Assembly: GCA_949316235.1 (NCBI GenBank)
Contig: OX438747.1
Span: forward strand, 5,146,501-5,210,500
Length of the DNA stretch: 64,000 nucleotides
Direction of reading: 5' to 3'
Origin: Oegoconia quadripuncta
Lineage: Eukaryota > Arthropoda > Insecta > Lepidoptera > Autostichidae
Positions 31,963-41,516 of this stretch are shown here, in pieces (position 1 is the first letter of the stretch; the number at the start of each line of letters is the position of its first letter). Under the pieces are notes generated by a model, which saw only the letters and a list, made by a program, of their open reading frames with translations, was not told where the DNA came from and did not search any database. Made by a program: the position numbers and the translations under genes.

Positions 31963-32082
31963 AGACGCCATAATGATTTTCAACTGCCTCCGTGGCTCAA
32001 TTTACTATGGTTTTTAGTGGAAAGTTGTTCGTAATAAGTAGTCACCAGTAAATAGGAATTACACGAATTAAATTTCACCCTG
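31963..32082. mobile_element. SINE-1 head scrap and element O right end
   Basis: AACTGCCTCCGTGGCTCAAT at 31981 is a stub of a SINE-1 head. From 32012, GTGGAAAGTTGTTCGTAATA to GAATTAAATTTCACCCTG is the right end of element O, again followed by TATAGG. It follows copy 1 directly and suggests a second, mostly lost O insertion. Confidence 0.55.
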
Positions 32083-32153
32083 TATAGGCAAAATTTCTTA
32101 GCTGAATCGATTTTGATGACACGTTCCACACGAACGAAGTCGCGGGCAACAGC
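32083..32153 (+). mobile_element. Helitron-like family J, 3' end
   Basis: CTGAATCGATTTTGATGACA and GAAGTCGCGGGCAACAGCTA lead to a CTAG end followed by T. This is the clearest CTAG terminus of the family in the window. Confidence 0.55.
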
Positions 32154-32871
32154 TAGTATTAGATATGTACCTAGTAACTGCAGTACGTAATTGAATAAAC
32201 TCATAAATATAACAAAAGTTCAGAAAACAACAACCAACTTTATTGTCGAGTTTGTAACAATTTTTGACATAATTTAGACTTGGAGTAGGAAGTTTACCTT
32301 ACGTAAACAGCTGACAGGTGGAGTGGCCCAAGAGCTGCCACTTACCTTGCTCAAACTAAAAGGATTAGAGCAGGTAGTAGTACTCTCGGGGCAAACCTGT
32401 GCCACTTATACTAATCTCACTCAGAATGTTTCATATTCATACTAGTTTTTACTTTTTACGCTAGAAAAATGTGTAAGTTTATTTATAAAGTCACTATAAA
32501 TTAACATGCGAACTGTATGTTACATTTATCCCAAATGGGGTGGTCAGAGATATTCTTAACAAGCGTCTGGGTGTTTTAATAGATATTGATTTACGCATCA
32601 ACAATATTGTGCAAGCTGTTATTGATTACAAAATTGACATTGAGCAGTGTTAAAAACAGTGTAGAAATCAGATTTTAACTTTAATTATTTAAGGAGATAA
32701 TTTTTATTTTCTTGTTTTCGAAATAAACAGCAACATTTTTTTTTGTCTTGTCTGAATCCAATGTTTTAATGTTACATTATTTAAAAATCATTTGGTATAT
32801 TATTATATTTTTAAATTCGAGTGACACTTGTCTTAACTTGTCATTCCTATCGCTTTTCTATATTGCTGTAC
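32154..32871. other. Unassigned stretch with a family U scrap
   Basis: At 32522-32560, ATCCCAAATGGGGTGGTCAG matches family U at 15430 and 57340. No gene otherwise. Confidence 0.35.
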
Positions 32872-33057
32872 TATATGAAATAACACCGCACAACCTACCT
32901 ATTTCAAATGTACTGTCCTTATACCCAAAGGTTGCTGGAAGAGATCGGTTTTAGTGATAAGGTCGCCAAATTGTACATTCTATTCTTACCACTTTTCTGA
33001 AACTGTATTTTCTTTTCTGTTGTGCAATAAAGTGTATTTGTATTGTATTGTATTGAA
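32872..33057 (+). mobile_element. TTGTATTG-tailed retroposon 3' end
   Basis: ACCGCACAACCTACCTATTT, CTTATACCCAAAGGTTGCTG, GGTCGCCAAATTGTACATTC and TTGTGCAATAAAGTGTATTT end in TTGTATTGTATTG. Reverse copies are at 4243-4400 and 59897-60066. An AATAAA signal lies just before the tail. No coding part is present, and the clade is not determined. Confidence 0.7.
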
Positions 33058-33129
33058 AGTGGGTCTATAAGGAGTAAAACCGAACTTTTTTCAAAGTGTA
33101 TCTACGAGGATAGTGATACATCAACTTCT

Positions 33130-33303
33130 TCTCTTCTTTCGTGGTTCCCATCCCGTTTGTGACCTTATATGTTTTCCTCATCAATCACCATATTTATCAT
33201 CGATCAGGTCTAATATACTATGCCTATGGCTGGGGGGCCTGGTGACCTGTAATTCTGGTTCTTCCATTCCAGTCTTCCTATGAATGTGTTCTATGTATTA
33301 CCT
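33130..33303 (-). repeat. Dispersed repeat T, copy 2
   Basis: GGGGGGCCTGGTGACCTGTA and ATTCTGGTTCTTCC are the complement of the block at 8160-8215. It ends at TTCTATGTATTACC. Confidence 0.6.
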
Positions 33304-33329
33304 AGCCCTAAGCCTGGCCCTAAAGTCAC

Positions 33330-33480
33330 TGTGTAAAGCATTATTTACCGTTCGAAATATACAGAAACATACACGTGTGAAGGGCCTTCCGGCTTTAAAA
33401 TGGTGTAAACTTCCTTGGTTGCCTTTTACGACACCTATATGGGATGAGACGGGGGTTGGCTCATTTATTTTGAAGTGCGA
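33330..33480 (+). repeat. RTE-type 3' region fragment, family U
   Basis: TTCGAAATATACAGAAACAT, ACGTGTGAAGGGCCTTCCGG and TTGCCTTTTACGACACCTAT match 57400-57520. The ACGTGTGAAGGGC and TACGACACC words are typical of moth and butterfly RTE-like LINE ends. Opposed short frames here are not genes. Confidence 0.5.
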
Positions 33481-34220
33481 AATCACCATAAAATAGGCTC
33501 TATCAAATAAGCATGTGCCAAAAAAACTTTTATACCGACAACACTCGCGGACACCGATCGGTGCCAACGAACACCCGACTTTCAACTCTCAATTGTAATG
33601 ATTATAGAGTTCCAATTCCTTTGGACTGTGTTTGAACTTGTTCTCTATTAAATTCCGCATCCAATAATGTGCGCCATGTTATGTTAGCTATGATATTTAG
33701 TCTGTATTTGCGAAAATAATTTTTTTCTCTTTGGGTGGGAGTATAGGCATAGAATTCCAATTACTGTTTTTTATTAGAACAGGCTTAGGAACCTATCATA
33801 GAGCTTCCAATTCTCATAACAATTTATTGAATTACCCGTTTTTTAAGAAAAACATGAAATAAATCTGTACTTTCCGTAAAAATACCAATTATATCGTGGA
33901 TATAGGGATACCTACATATTACAACTCATAACATTTTTCTGATTTTTTGTATTATAGCTGTAGTAGTGTTCATTCATTATATCCATAGATAATATATTCC
34001 CGTAGCTATTGCTTTTCACAGATTACAAATACACCCAGTAGAAGAGTATCTATAAACGTTTTTAACACCGCAGGTATTTTCGAAAATATGACAGGCGCGC
34101 CGAGATACTTGACCCTTACACTTTTTGCGTGGGAACGGGCGACAGAGAGGTAGGTTGTTTACTTTTACAATGCAATCCTTGCACATGTGTTTTTAAAACG
34201 AATAAAAATAAATAGAAACG
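33481..34220. other. Unassigned stretch with CCAATT words
   Basis: TTCCAATT words at 33607, 33756 and 33808 recall the 13-kb word element. No gene. Confidence 0.3.
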
Positions 34221-34450
34221 TTTTGGACTAAGCAAAGCCTGTAGCTGTATATAGTTGTTATATAACGGTTAAATATACATATTTACTGTGGAACTAGATG
34301 GCGCTGTGTATATGTCTAAGGATATTTATTTAATTATTTTATATAAACATCCATGACCCGGGACTAAACGTTCGTATACCACAAACACTTAACCCTAGCG
34401 GGATTCGAACCCACAACCGCTGATTTCGAAAGCAGGGTCGCGTATAGTGA
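34221..34450 (-). mobile_element. SINE-2 with an inserted opposite-strand SINE-3 tail
   Basis: Minus-strand SINE-2 parts lie at 34221-34282 (GGACTAAGCAAAGCCTG) and 34339-34450 (AAACATCCATGACCCGGGAC, GGGATTCGAACCCACAACCG). Between them, 34283-34338 is a plus-strand SINE-3 tail (TACTGTGGAACTAGATGGCG, TATGTCTAAGGATATTTATT). The inserted piece replaces only a few bases of the SINE-2 body. Confidence 0.75.
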
Positions 34451-34516
34451 CAATGACATTTGCTCGTTGATAAATACTTACAACTATACGAGTACGAGTA
34501 CGTACAGTATAGCAAA

Positions 34517-34932
34517 TATTAGGTCCTTACCTATGAAATTGGCGTTTCATTACAACTGTTTTCTCCATACAAACATTTTTGAAATTTTTTTTGGGAACGG
34601 TAAATCCAAATTTAGCTAAACATTGTGTGTATTATCGGATAACATTAAGTTAAATATAGGCAGTGTTAATTTTTAAAAGTAACCGCTTTATAAAAGTTTC
34701 TGCGAATCTAAGAAATAATATGGGAAGGGAATATGAAAAGAGCTGTGTTCAAGTTTTCTTTATTATGTCATTTAGCTCAGACATAAAAAAAATATTTCAT
34801 GTGGAACCTTGAAAATATATTCAATTTTCCAAATAAAAAACAAATTTGGAAATAGCTATAGAATCGTAGGAGTTGGTACATTATGATTAACGAAGAAAAA
34901 AATCTCCAATTTCATAGGTAAAGACCTAATAT
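34517..34932 (+). mobile_element. TIR element G, copy 2
   Basis: Left end ATTAGGTCCTTACCTATGAA and right end TTCATAGGTAAAGACCTAAT are inverted repeats. The palindrome continues outward to GCAAATATT and AATATTTGC. The body matches 5489-5911 and 35688-36121. Non-coding. Confidence 0.8.
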
Positions 34933-35687
34933 TTGCATTCAAATGGTGGGTTTATATTTCCTTACCCCAGCTTACAAAGTATAGAACTCACTACACCACT
35001 TTCACTATCTATGAAGTATGAACCTACTTGCAGTCATATGTGTATGACATAATACCATTTAACTCACCGACTGCGAATTACCACTAAGTAATAAAGTTTT
35101 TGTGGAAGTGTTTAGGTGAATCGCAATAGACGGAAACATTTTAACGATTTTCTAAAGATATAATGTAATATTTAATATGCTTGCAATACTATGCGTATAT
35201 AAACGAGTATATTACAGCCGGTTCGGTGCTCTGCCAGAGTTAATGGCCTGGCAATTAATCTAATACCCGGTAGAGATACTCGAGCAGTTTGATCGATATT
35301 TCAATATGACCCCTGATTCACATTTCAATCGATACCTGAAAATGATCCCGAAGGAAATGTCCTTGGAAATAAATCACAAATCTGTCGTATTACCCGACTA
35401 CGGTAAGCCGAAAAGGATGGTTTATGAATTTAGCAGTGTATATAGGTGTGTTGTTCCATTGAAGTGACGTAACTACTAAACCAATTTTGACAAATTAGGT
35501 GTCGTTAAATTCGTTATAGTGCCACGAGTATTATAGGCTACAAAAATTAAGGTACTCGTATAGCACCCATGGACGCCATTTTGGTTCGAAATGTAAAATT
35601 AATCTAGCTATTCTTCTTAAGGATATTTAATCTCTATTTATGTTTTTATTAAAAATACATATTAAAAAATATGTATTTTTATTAAAA
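34933..35687. other. Unassigned stretch between two G elements
   Basis: No gene or repeat recognised, apart from AAAAATACATATT and AATATGTATTTTT at 35651-35680, a 13-bp perfect stem. Confidence 0.35.
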
Positions 35688-36121
35688 ATATTAGGTCCTT
35701 ACCTATGAAATTGGCGTTTTGTATGAAGAATTTCATTAAGACTGTTTTCTCCATACAAACATTTTTTTTTTTTTTTTTGGGAACGGCAAATCCAAATTTA
35801 GCTAAACTTTGTGTGTATTATCGGATAACATTAAGTTAAGTATAGGCAGCGTTAATTTTTAAAAGTAACCGCTTTATAAAAGGCTCTGCGAATCTAAGAA
35901 ATGATTATGGGAAGCACATGAAAAGCGCTCTGTTCAATTTTTTTTATTATGTTAAATCACATAATAAAAAAAAATAAAGAATATTTCACGCGAAACCTTG
36001 AAATAATATTCCATTTTCCAAATAAAAAACAAATTTGGATATAGCTTTGAAAATCGCAGGGATTGGTACATATGATTAACGAAGAAAAAATCTCCAATTT
36101 CATAGGTAAAGACCCAATACT
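35688..36121 (+). mobile_element. TIR element G, copy 3
   Basis: Same orientation as copy 2 and 1.17 kb downstream of it. It has a longer left arm (GGCGTTTTGTATGAAGAATT) and a T tract of about 18. TIRs are ATTAGGTCCTTACC and GGTAAAGACCCAAT. Non-coding; the minus open frame at 35957-36160 is incidental. Confidence 0.8.
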
Positions 36122-36735
36122 TATTTTGACGTAATTTTTATATATTTTTTTCCATAGCAAACACAGAGTTAGACTAAAGCTTTCGTAGGGAATGAGAATA
36201 TATTCCTCGATTCCCAGACTCTATGGTACCCTTTTACTTATGAAGAATATACCTTATTGTAAGTGATGATCGTTCAGGCTTTTAGCATTATTAAAGCATA
36301 TCGTATCTAATTACCTCATGCGTGTACTTGAATGAGAATATTAATGAAAGGTTGAAAAAGGTAAGTAACTAATTTTTTGTGGTTTTAAAAATTTTCTACT
36401 TTGTATATTTCAAATTGTAATCAAGAAATTGGACATTGATACTTGTTTGCCTCGTTCCAGTTATGAGGTACGAAAACTTGAACAAAAAGTTTATATTGAC
36501 TTGTAATTTATGCCGCGATGTCTTAACGAACAACTTTTGCTAAAGTAAACTCATTAGAGTAAAATTGAAACCAAACAAAAAATATAATTAGCTCTTTCAC
36601 CATGATTTTATAATTTGAAAATAATTGTCAGTCGAAAATAAAAAAGAAAACTCACAGATAAAGTTCCAACCGAGTTACTGGCAACACACACTAAAAAGTT
36701 CGAAATTCAAAGGCGCGTTTTGTTTTTGTTTGAAA
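36122..36735. other. Unassigned stretch, possible upstream region
   Basis: AT-rich, no repeat recognised. It precedes the candidate exon at 36736; no clear core promoter element is visible. Confidence 0.3.
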
Positions 36736-36791
36736 ATGGAAGCGGCGCGTTTGGTTCACGGAGTACAACTGTGGGATCGTTGCCGGCGCAG
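36736..36791 (+). CDS. Candidate first coding exon (unassigned)
   Basis: In a GC-rich patch, ATG preceded by GAAA starts an open stretch MEAARLVHGVQLWDRCRR, which runs to CGGCGCAG followed by GTGAAT, a good splice-donor context. Base composition differs sharply from the surrounding AT-rich DNA. Read on into the intron, the frame soon loses sense. I do not recognise the peptide. No following exon is identifiable in the next 27 kb by eye. It could be the start of a gene with long introns, or chance. Confidence 0.28.
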
Positions 36792-37413
36792 GTGAATGTG
36801 AACGTCACTTACCACTCTTGTTTCGCTAGTGTTAACCGCCTTATGTGAGACACCTTGCCTTGTTTATTGCTCATAAACTAATTAAGTGTCTTTTTAAATT
36901 AGCAGGAGTATAACATTTGTCGTGTGCAATGAACTTTGCGGGCTATTTGAATGGGGCGATTGTCATGCCCCATGGGTACGTGAGTCCGCGACGCGTATCA
37001 CATATTTAATTTAGTAGCTTTAACATAGCTTTGTCTTGGACAGATAAAGAAGAACTTAACCGTTTCGTGTTTGCAGTTATAATGTATCTAGACCGTGTAA
37101 CAGGAAAATGAGCTGGACTTATCCATTCGAGAAAGTGTTAGGTAATTAGATTTTAAGTACTTGTTATTAAACGTATAGAAATATAGATAAAGTTAGAAAG
37201 TGTCTGTTAACATAAGCATAAGTACTCGTACGATAATAATTTAAATTTTAAAAATCGTAGCGCCCGATGTAATGTCCTACCCTACTCCAAGAGTTAGTTA
37301 ACAACTAACGAGTATTATCACAGAATATATAATAGTATTATTACTTGTTGCTGGGTATGGCAAGTACATGTTTGTGTAAAATTAAAAAAAAAATGTTCAA
37401 GTAAAAGTAAAAA
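36792..37413. other. Unassigned stretch after candidate exon
   Basis: A moderately GC-rich segment to about 37000 (CATGCCCCATGGGTACGTGA), then AT-rich. No gene recognised. Confidence 0.3.
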
Positions 37414-37589
37414 GCGAGGGGTAAATGTTTGTGTGATGAATACAAACATTTATTCCCGAGTCATGGGTGTTTATGTAAATATTTATGTATGTTTATCCAT
37501 TATCTAGTGTCCATAGCACAAGCTTTGCTTAGTTTGGTGACTGGTGATTTTGATGATTGCTGTAAGTTTCCGAAATATCAAAAAAAAAA
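37414..37589 (+). mobile_element. SINE-2, 5' truncated
   Basis: Starts at GCGAGGGGTAAATGTTTGTG just after the B box and ends in an A tract after CCGAAATATC. The tail carries a changed GGTGACTGGTGATTTTGATG segment. Confidence 0.82.
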
Positions 37590-37611
37590 GTAGCTCTTAA
37601 TTCTACGTCTA

Positions 37612-37905
37612 TCCCAAACGTAAATTTTCCGAAGTGAATAAACCGATTGTGTTGAAATTTTATAGGTACGTATAACCAGGATAACATAAGGTCTAAAAAG
37701 TTAGAGAGAACATCTTTGAAATATCGAATTTAAAAGAATATATTGCATTTTCTCTGTTACTATGGAAAACTTAAAATGGCTCAATTCAATACTCTATTTC
37801 GTAAATATTCTCTACTCACATTTTAGATCTATGTACGTGCTTTATGCATATAAAGTTTCTTTAAAATCGGTTTATTCATTTGGAAATATTTTTATTTGAA
37901 ACTTT
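37612..37905 (+). repeat. Foldback element I, copy 2
   Basis: Arms: AATAAACCGATTGTGTTGAA at left and the complement of TTAAAATCGGTTTATTCATT at right. The centre ATATTGCATTTTCTCTGTTA matches the reverse of 7160-7200. Confidence 0.6.
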
Positions 37906-37910
37906 TTTTT

Positions 37911-37974
37911 TTAACATCAGGTGTGATCTGAGGTCAAGTGCTAACCCGTTGCGCATAAAAAAAAAAAAAAAAAA
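37911..37974 (+). mobile_element. SINE-1 tail only
   Basis: TTAACATCAGGTGTGATCTG to CGTTGCGCATAAAA with an A tract of about 18. An extreme 5' truncation at element I's right end. Confidence 0.75.
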
Positions 37975-38034
37975 TCTTACTTTATTTTGGGATTTTAGCC
38001 TATTGGATATGCCAATCCCATATTTAATATAAGC

Positions 38035-38240
38035 TGACATAGTGAGTGACAAAGATTGAAAAAGGTGTGCTGAGATAGTTTGGACATGTGGAGAGAATGA
38101 ATGAAAGAAGACCAACGAAAGAGATATACGGAGCGAATGTGGATGAAGGGTTAGCATAGAAAGACCACGGCGAACGTACCGTGATCAAATCGTCAAAATT
38201 ACCTTAAACCGACGAGCATGTACCCCTACGAGACACAGGC
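38035..38240 (+). mobile_element. RTE-like LINE, C-terminal coding relic
   Basis: The plus strand reads VLRWFGHVERMNERRPTKEI then YGANVDEG followed by a stop, and later ACCGTGATCAAATCG. RWFGHVERM and KEIY-x-A-x-V are the final blocks of a subgroup of RTE-like reverse transcriptases. It ends GCGTGACTTTATGTATGTAT, a typical 3' end. In-frame stops make it dead. The minus frame over it is a shadow. Confidence 0.78.
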
Positions 38241-38478
38241 GTGACTTTATGTATGTATGTAGTATCGTTTAATTTAAATGATAATCAGAGTTCACAACTG
38301 AAGCTTGTCTCTCCAATAAAGTGCAGTGACTTCTTGGTAGTATCAATTTTATTAGTACTCAGTTGAGTTTTATTATCTTATTGATGTTATATATCCTGCC
38401 CAATCTGCCCATTCACTTCCTAATTCAAACCTATGTCATCAATTTCCATAGATTTGAATTAATCAATAAGATATATAT

Positions 38479-38757
38479 ATTTGGTGTAGTGGTTATAAAC
38501 TCTGACCACTCTACCAACAGGTCGTGGGTTCGAACCCCGCTAGGGGCATATGTTTGTGTGATGAATACGGACATGTGTACCCGAGTTATGGATGTTTTCA
38601 TTTATAATAAGTATTTATTTATATCAAAAAATGTATTTATGTAGTATATCAACCATCTGGAATCCACAACACAAGCCTATAGTTGCTTACTGTAGAACTA
38701 GATGACGCTGTGTGTATGTCTAAGGATATTTATTTATTTATTTATTAAAAAAAAATA
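38479..38757 (+). mobile_element. SINE-3, near full length
   Basis: Starts TTTGGTGTAGTGGTTATAAA, with the B box GGGTTCGAACCCC, the body GGCATATGTTTGTGTGATGA, and the tail GTAGAACTAGATGACGCTGT followed by TATTTATTTATTTATT. The tail motif is mutated (GATGACGC for GATGGCGC). Confidence 0.88.
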
Positions 38758-39211
38758 ACTCCTGGTCAGCTGATTCTAAAAAGAGCTATGTACCAAGGCA
38801 TATGCACTAGTGTTTGCAGATGAAGATGATGAATTACCTAATGCAGCATTTATTATCTACAACTAGTAAAGCGTGATGAAGCCAAGCGGGCGTAGAATTA
38901 CGGAACATACGATCTCCGGATTGAATGACTCTCGTTCAATATCATTTTAGGTATGCAAAGATGCATATTTTTAAACCTGAAGGTGACTGTACTGCCCACT
39001 TACCTACTTGTGCACGAAACATCCTTTTAGCGTCTGCTTGGCCAAGGTCGGCAAGGTGCTCAAACGACGGGTTTATTTAGGGCTCCGTAATAAGGAATTG
39101 AAAGCTTCAGCGTTTTGTAAAGGATTGTTTACTGCAAAATTAAGTATGTAGGTATATGGCATGATACTCAGCTATTATCTATGGGATACGGCGTCAAGTA
39201 TTCGCATATCG
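38758..39211. other. Unassigned stretch
   Basis: No gene or firm repeat recognised. Confidence 0.35.
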
Positions 39212-39490
39212 ACCGCCTCCGTGGTTCGATCCCCAGAGGGGTACATATTTAAGTACTCGGTTTGGTTGGTGGTAGGGCATTTTAAATGTCCGCCTCGCTA
39301 GCTACCACCATCTTATCTAAATCTGCCGCCAAACAGAAATGTTAATGGCATTGTTGTGTTCCGGTTGTCAGAGATAAGATGTGTTGGGGTTTCCGGGTCA
39401 GTACGCTTCCACCTTCGACCCCATCTTCACTTAACATCAGGTGTGATTGAGGTAAGGTCAAGTACAAACCCTTCGTACATAAAAAAAAAA
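39212..39490 (+). mobile_element. SINE-1 lacking the A-to-B-box segment
   Basis: The head reads ACCGCCTCCGTGGTTCGATC: the usual CTCAATGTAAACAACATTGG and following bases are missing, so the first bases join the B box directly. The rest is complete to ACCCTTCGTACATAAAAAAA, except a 24-base loss before GTGTTGGGG. The 3' side has GAGGTAAGGTCAAG, a small duplication. Confidence 0.85.
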
Positions 39491-40780
39491 CCGACGACTT
39501 AATCACTCAATAATAAAGATGGACCTCTTACGCAATTGGGCATGTTATAGGTAAAATAAATAAATAAATAAATAAATATCCTTTGACTATAAATTTATTG
39601 TAAATTATGTACAATAAAGGGTATTTGTATTATATTGAACGTACTGTAAAGTATTGTTCTGCTTAATTCTATGGGAGACAAGACGACTATACGTCTTATC
39701 TCTAAGATTTTTTTAAAATCGGTTCACGAAATTAAATGTCGCAGATATCCCGGAACATAGATAAAAGTTTAGTTCGATTTAGAAATAGCTTGCCTTTAAT
39801 AGCCAACTTTACAAAAAACTTATATTTTTTAGTCTTTACCTACGGTTACCTAAAAGTTATTAAATTTTAATTATTAGAGAGCTTCTGTTTTAAATTAGGC
39901 CTAAACGTTTATCCGGCTTTAAACATGTTATATTAAATACTCTATCAAAAAAAGTAAGTTTTCTGTTGTTCAAACAAACAAACAAAATATTTAAAAGCTC
40001 TTTTAACATTTTCAGTAAGCATTTTACGTCTCCGGGTGGTTTTTTTTCGGATATTTGCATGTATAACATAGATTTGTTTTAATATTCTAATGACTACTAC
40101 CTACTATATCACAGCAGAGCAGCAGAGGAGATACGGTTCAGTTATGTTCTGGAGAACCTTGGTAATTTCGGTTTTTAATTCCCTTTTTACCTTTAAGCAC
40201 GATAAGACGGGATTTACGAATATAAATAGAAATAGCCAATTACTCGTTGAAAATTCAAAATAAAATTATTAAAGGGATTTATTTCCTAATTTAGCATTAC
40301 GATTTTTTAGCACGCCTTCATCTTCATCTGCCTACGTGAAATCTAAATTTAGCCTCGATCAATACTTAAGTGACTACCAATGTATACTCAAAAGAATTCG
40401 GTCGGTCCATTATACGGACCCCTGGTGATGAAAAGGAAGTTCCGTGTTTGACCAACAACTTTTTAATCTTGGTTCAATAAACTTTACGAAAAAATACAAC
40501 AGCATACGAAGCACGAGCTTAATTTACAAAAAATTAAGGGCATTGTAGCTACCGGCCACTACTCAGGTACCTGCTATATTTGTAGTACAAAAACGTATTT
40601 TAAGAAATTGATGTAAGTATAAAACATACATTATTTACAAAAGGGTATTATAAAACTTTTGACTATTTGGATGAGAAGCAAGCATGAACATAGGCCGCTC
40701 GGTGATATTCAGTCTAATTATAAAACATTTGTTTGTATTTCTTGTGCAATAAAGAATAAGTAAGTAATAACATTTTTTTT
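39491..40780. other. Unassigned stretch with simple repeat and retroposon tail
   Basis: An AAAT tetranucleotide run at about 39549-39576 is followed at 39585-39640 by TTGTAAATTATGTACAATAA and GGGTATTTGTATTATATTG, a TTGTATTG-type tail. The remainder shows no gene. Confidence 0.4.
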
Positions 40781-41012
40781 GACAACCGGATGGTGTAGTG
40801 GATAGTGACCCTGTCAGCGAAACCAACGGATGCGGGTTCGAATCCTGCGAGGGCTAAATGTTTGTGTGATGAATACGAACATTTATTCCTGAGTCATTGA
40901 TGTTTATATAAATATTTATGTATGATTATCCATTATCATGTATCCATAGCCCAAGCTTTGTTTAATTTGGGACTAGATGATTGGTGTAAGTGTCCGAAAT
41001 TTATTTATTTAT
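40781..41012 (+). mobile_element. SINE-2, full length
   Basis: GACAACCGGATGGTGTAGTG, B box GGGTTCGAATCC, body TGTTTGTGTGATGAATACGA, and a tail to GTGTCCGAAATTTATTTATT. The opposed open frame at 40635-40826 overlaps the head by chance. Confidence 0.88.
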
Positions 41013-41049
41013 ATTTCCTTGTTTTATCGAATTATAGATGGCAACCTAA

Positions 41050-41130
41050 AACCTGCTTATAAAAAGCAACCTTTGAGTTTCTTATTCTTTCTTCTCTGTG
41101 AACGTAACTTTGTGGATGGACAGTAATTTC
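41050..41130 (+). repeat. LINE 3' region fragment, family Z, copy 2
   Basis: AAAAAGCAACCTTTGAGTTT and CTTATTCTTTCTTCTCTGTG correspond to 23420-23465 with changes. Confidence 0.4.
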
Positions 41131-41460
41131 GGTAACTTGTGACGTTTTCAAGTGATAAAATTATCCTATGGAAATCCTCTTATTCTACAGTTTCACAATT
41201 TTTGTCCTTTGGCTACTAAGGCACTATTTCAGCACAATTTTTTGATATTATCAAATTTGGTGAATTCCACTTTGTGTAATCTAGCATCACGTATGTCGAA
41301 TAATTTAATTTTTTGCTCAAAATTGAACGTTAAGTTCACGTGTAAAGAGTGTTAGAATAACGTAAGTGGTATACTGATATTCTGTCACATGTCATTCATA
41401 ATGCGAACAACTAATGCATGGAACTCCATTCATAGACCTAGGCATCTACTACACAGTGTG

Positions 41461-41516
41461 CTTCACCTTCGACCGCATCGTCACTTTCCACCTGGTGAGA
41501 TCTATCCAGTCAATCT
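41461..41516 (+). mobile_element. CR1/Jockey-like LINE 3' end fragment
   Basis: GACCGCATCGTCACTTTCCA and CCTGGTGAGATCTATCCAGT are the complement of the 3' end seen at 28310-28345, with a short deletion after GGTGAGAT. Confidence 0.55.
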
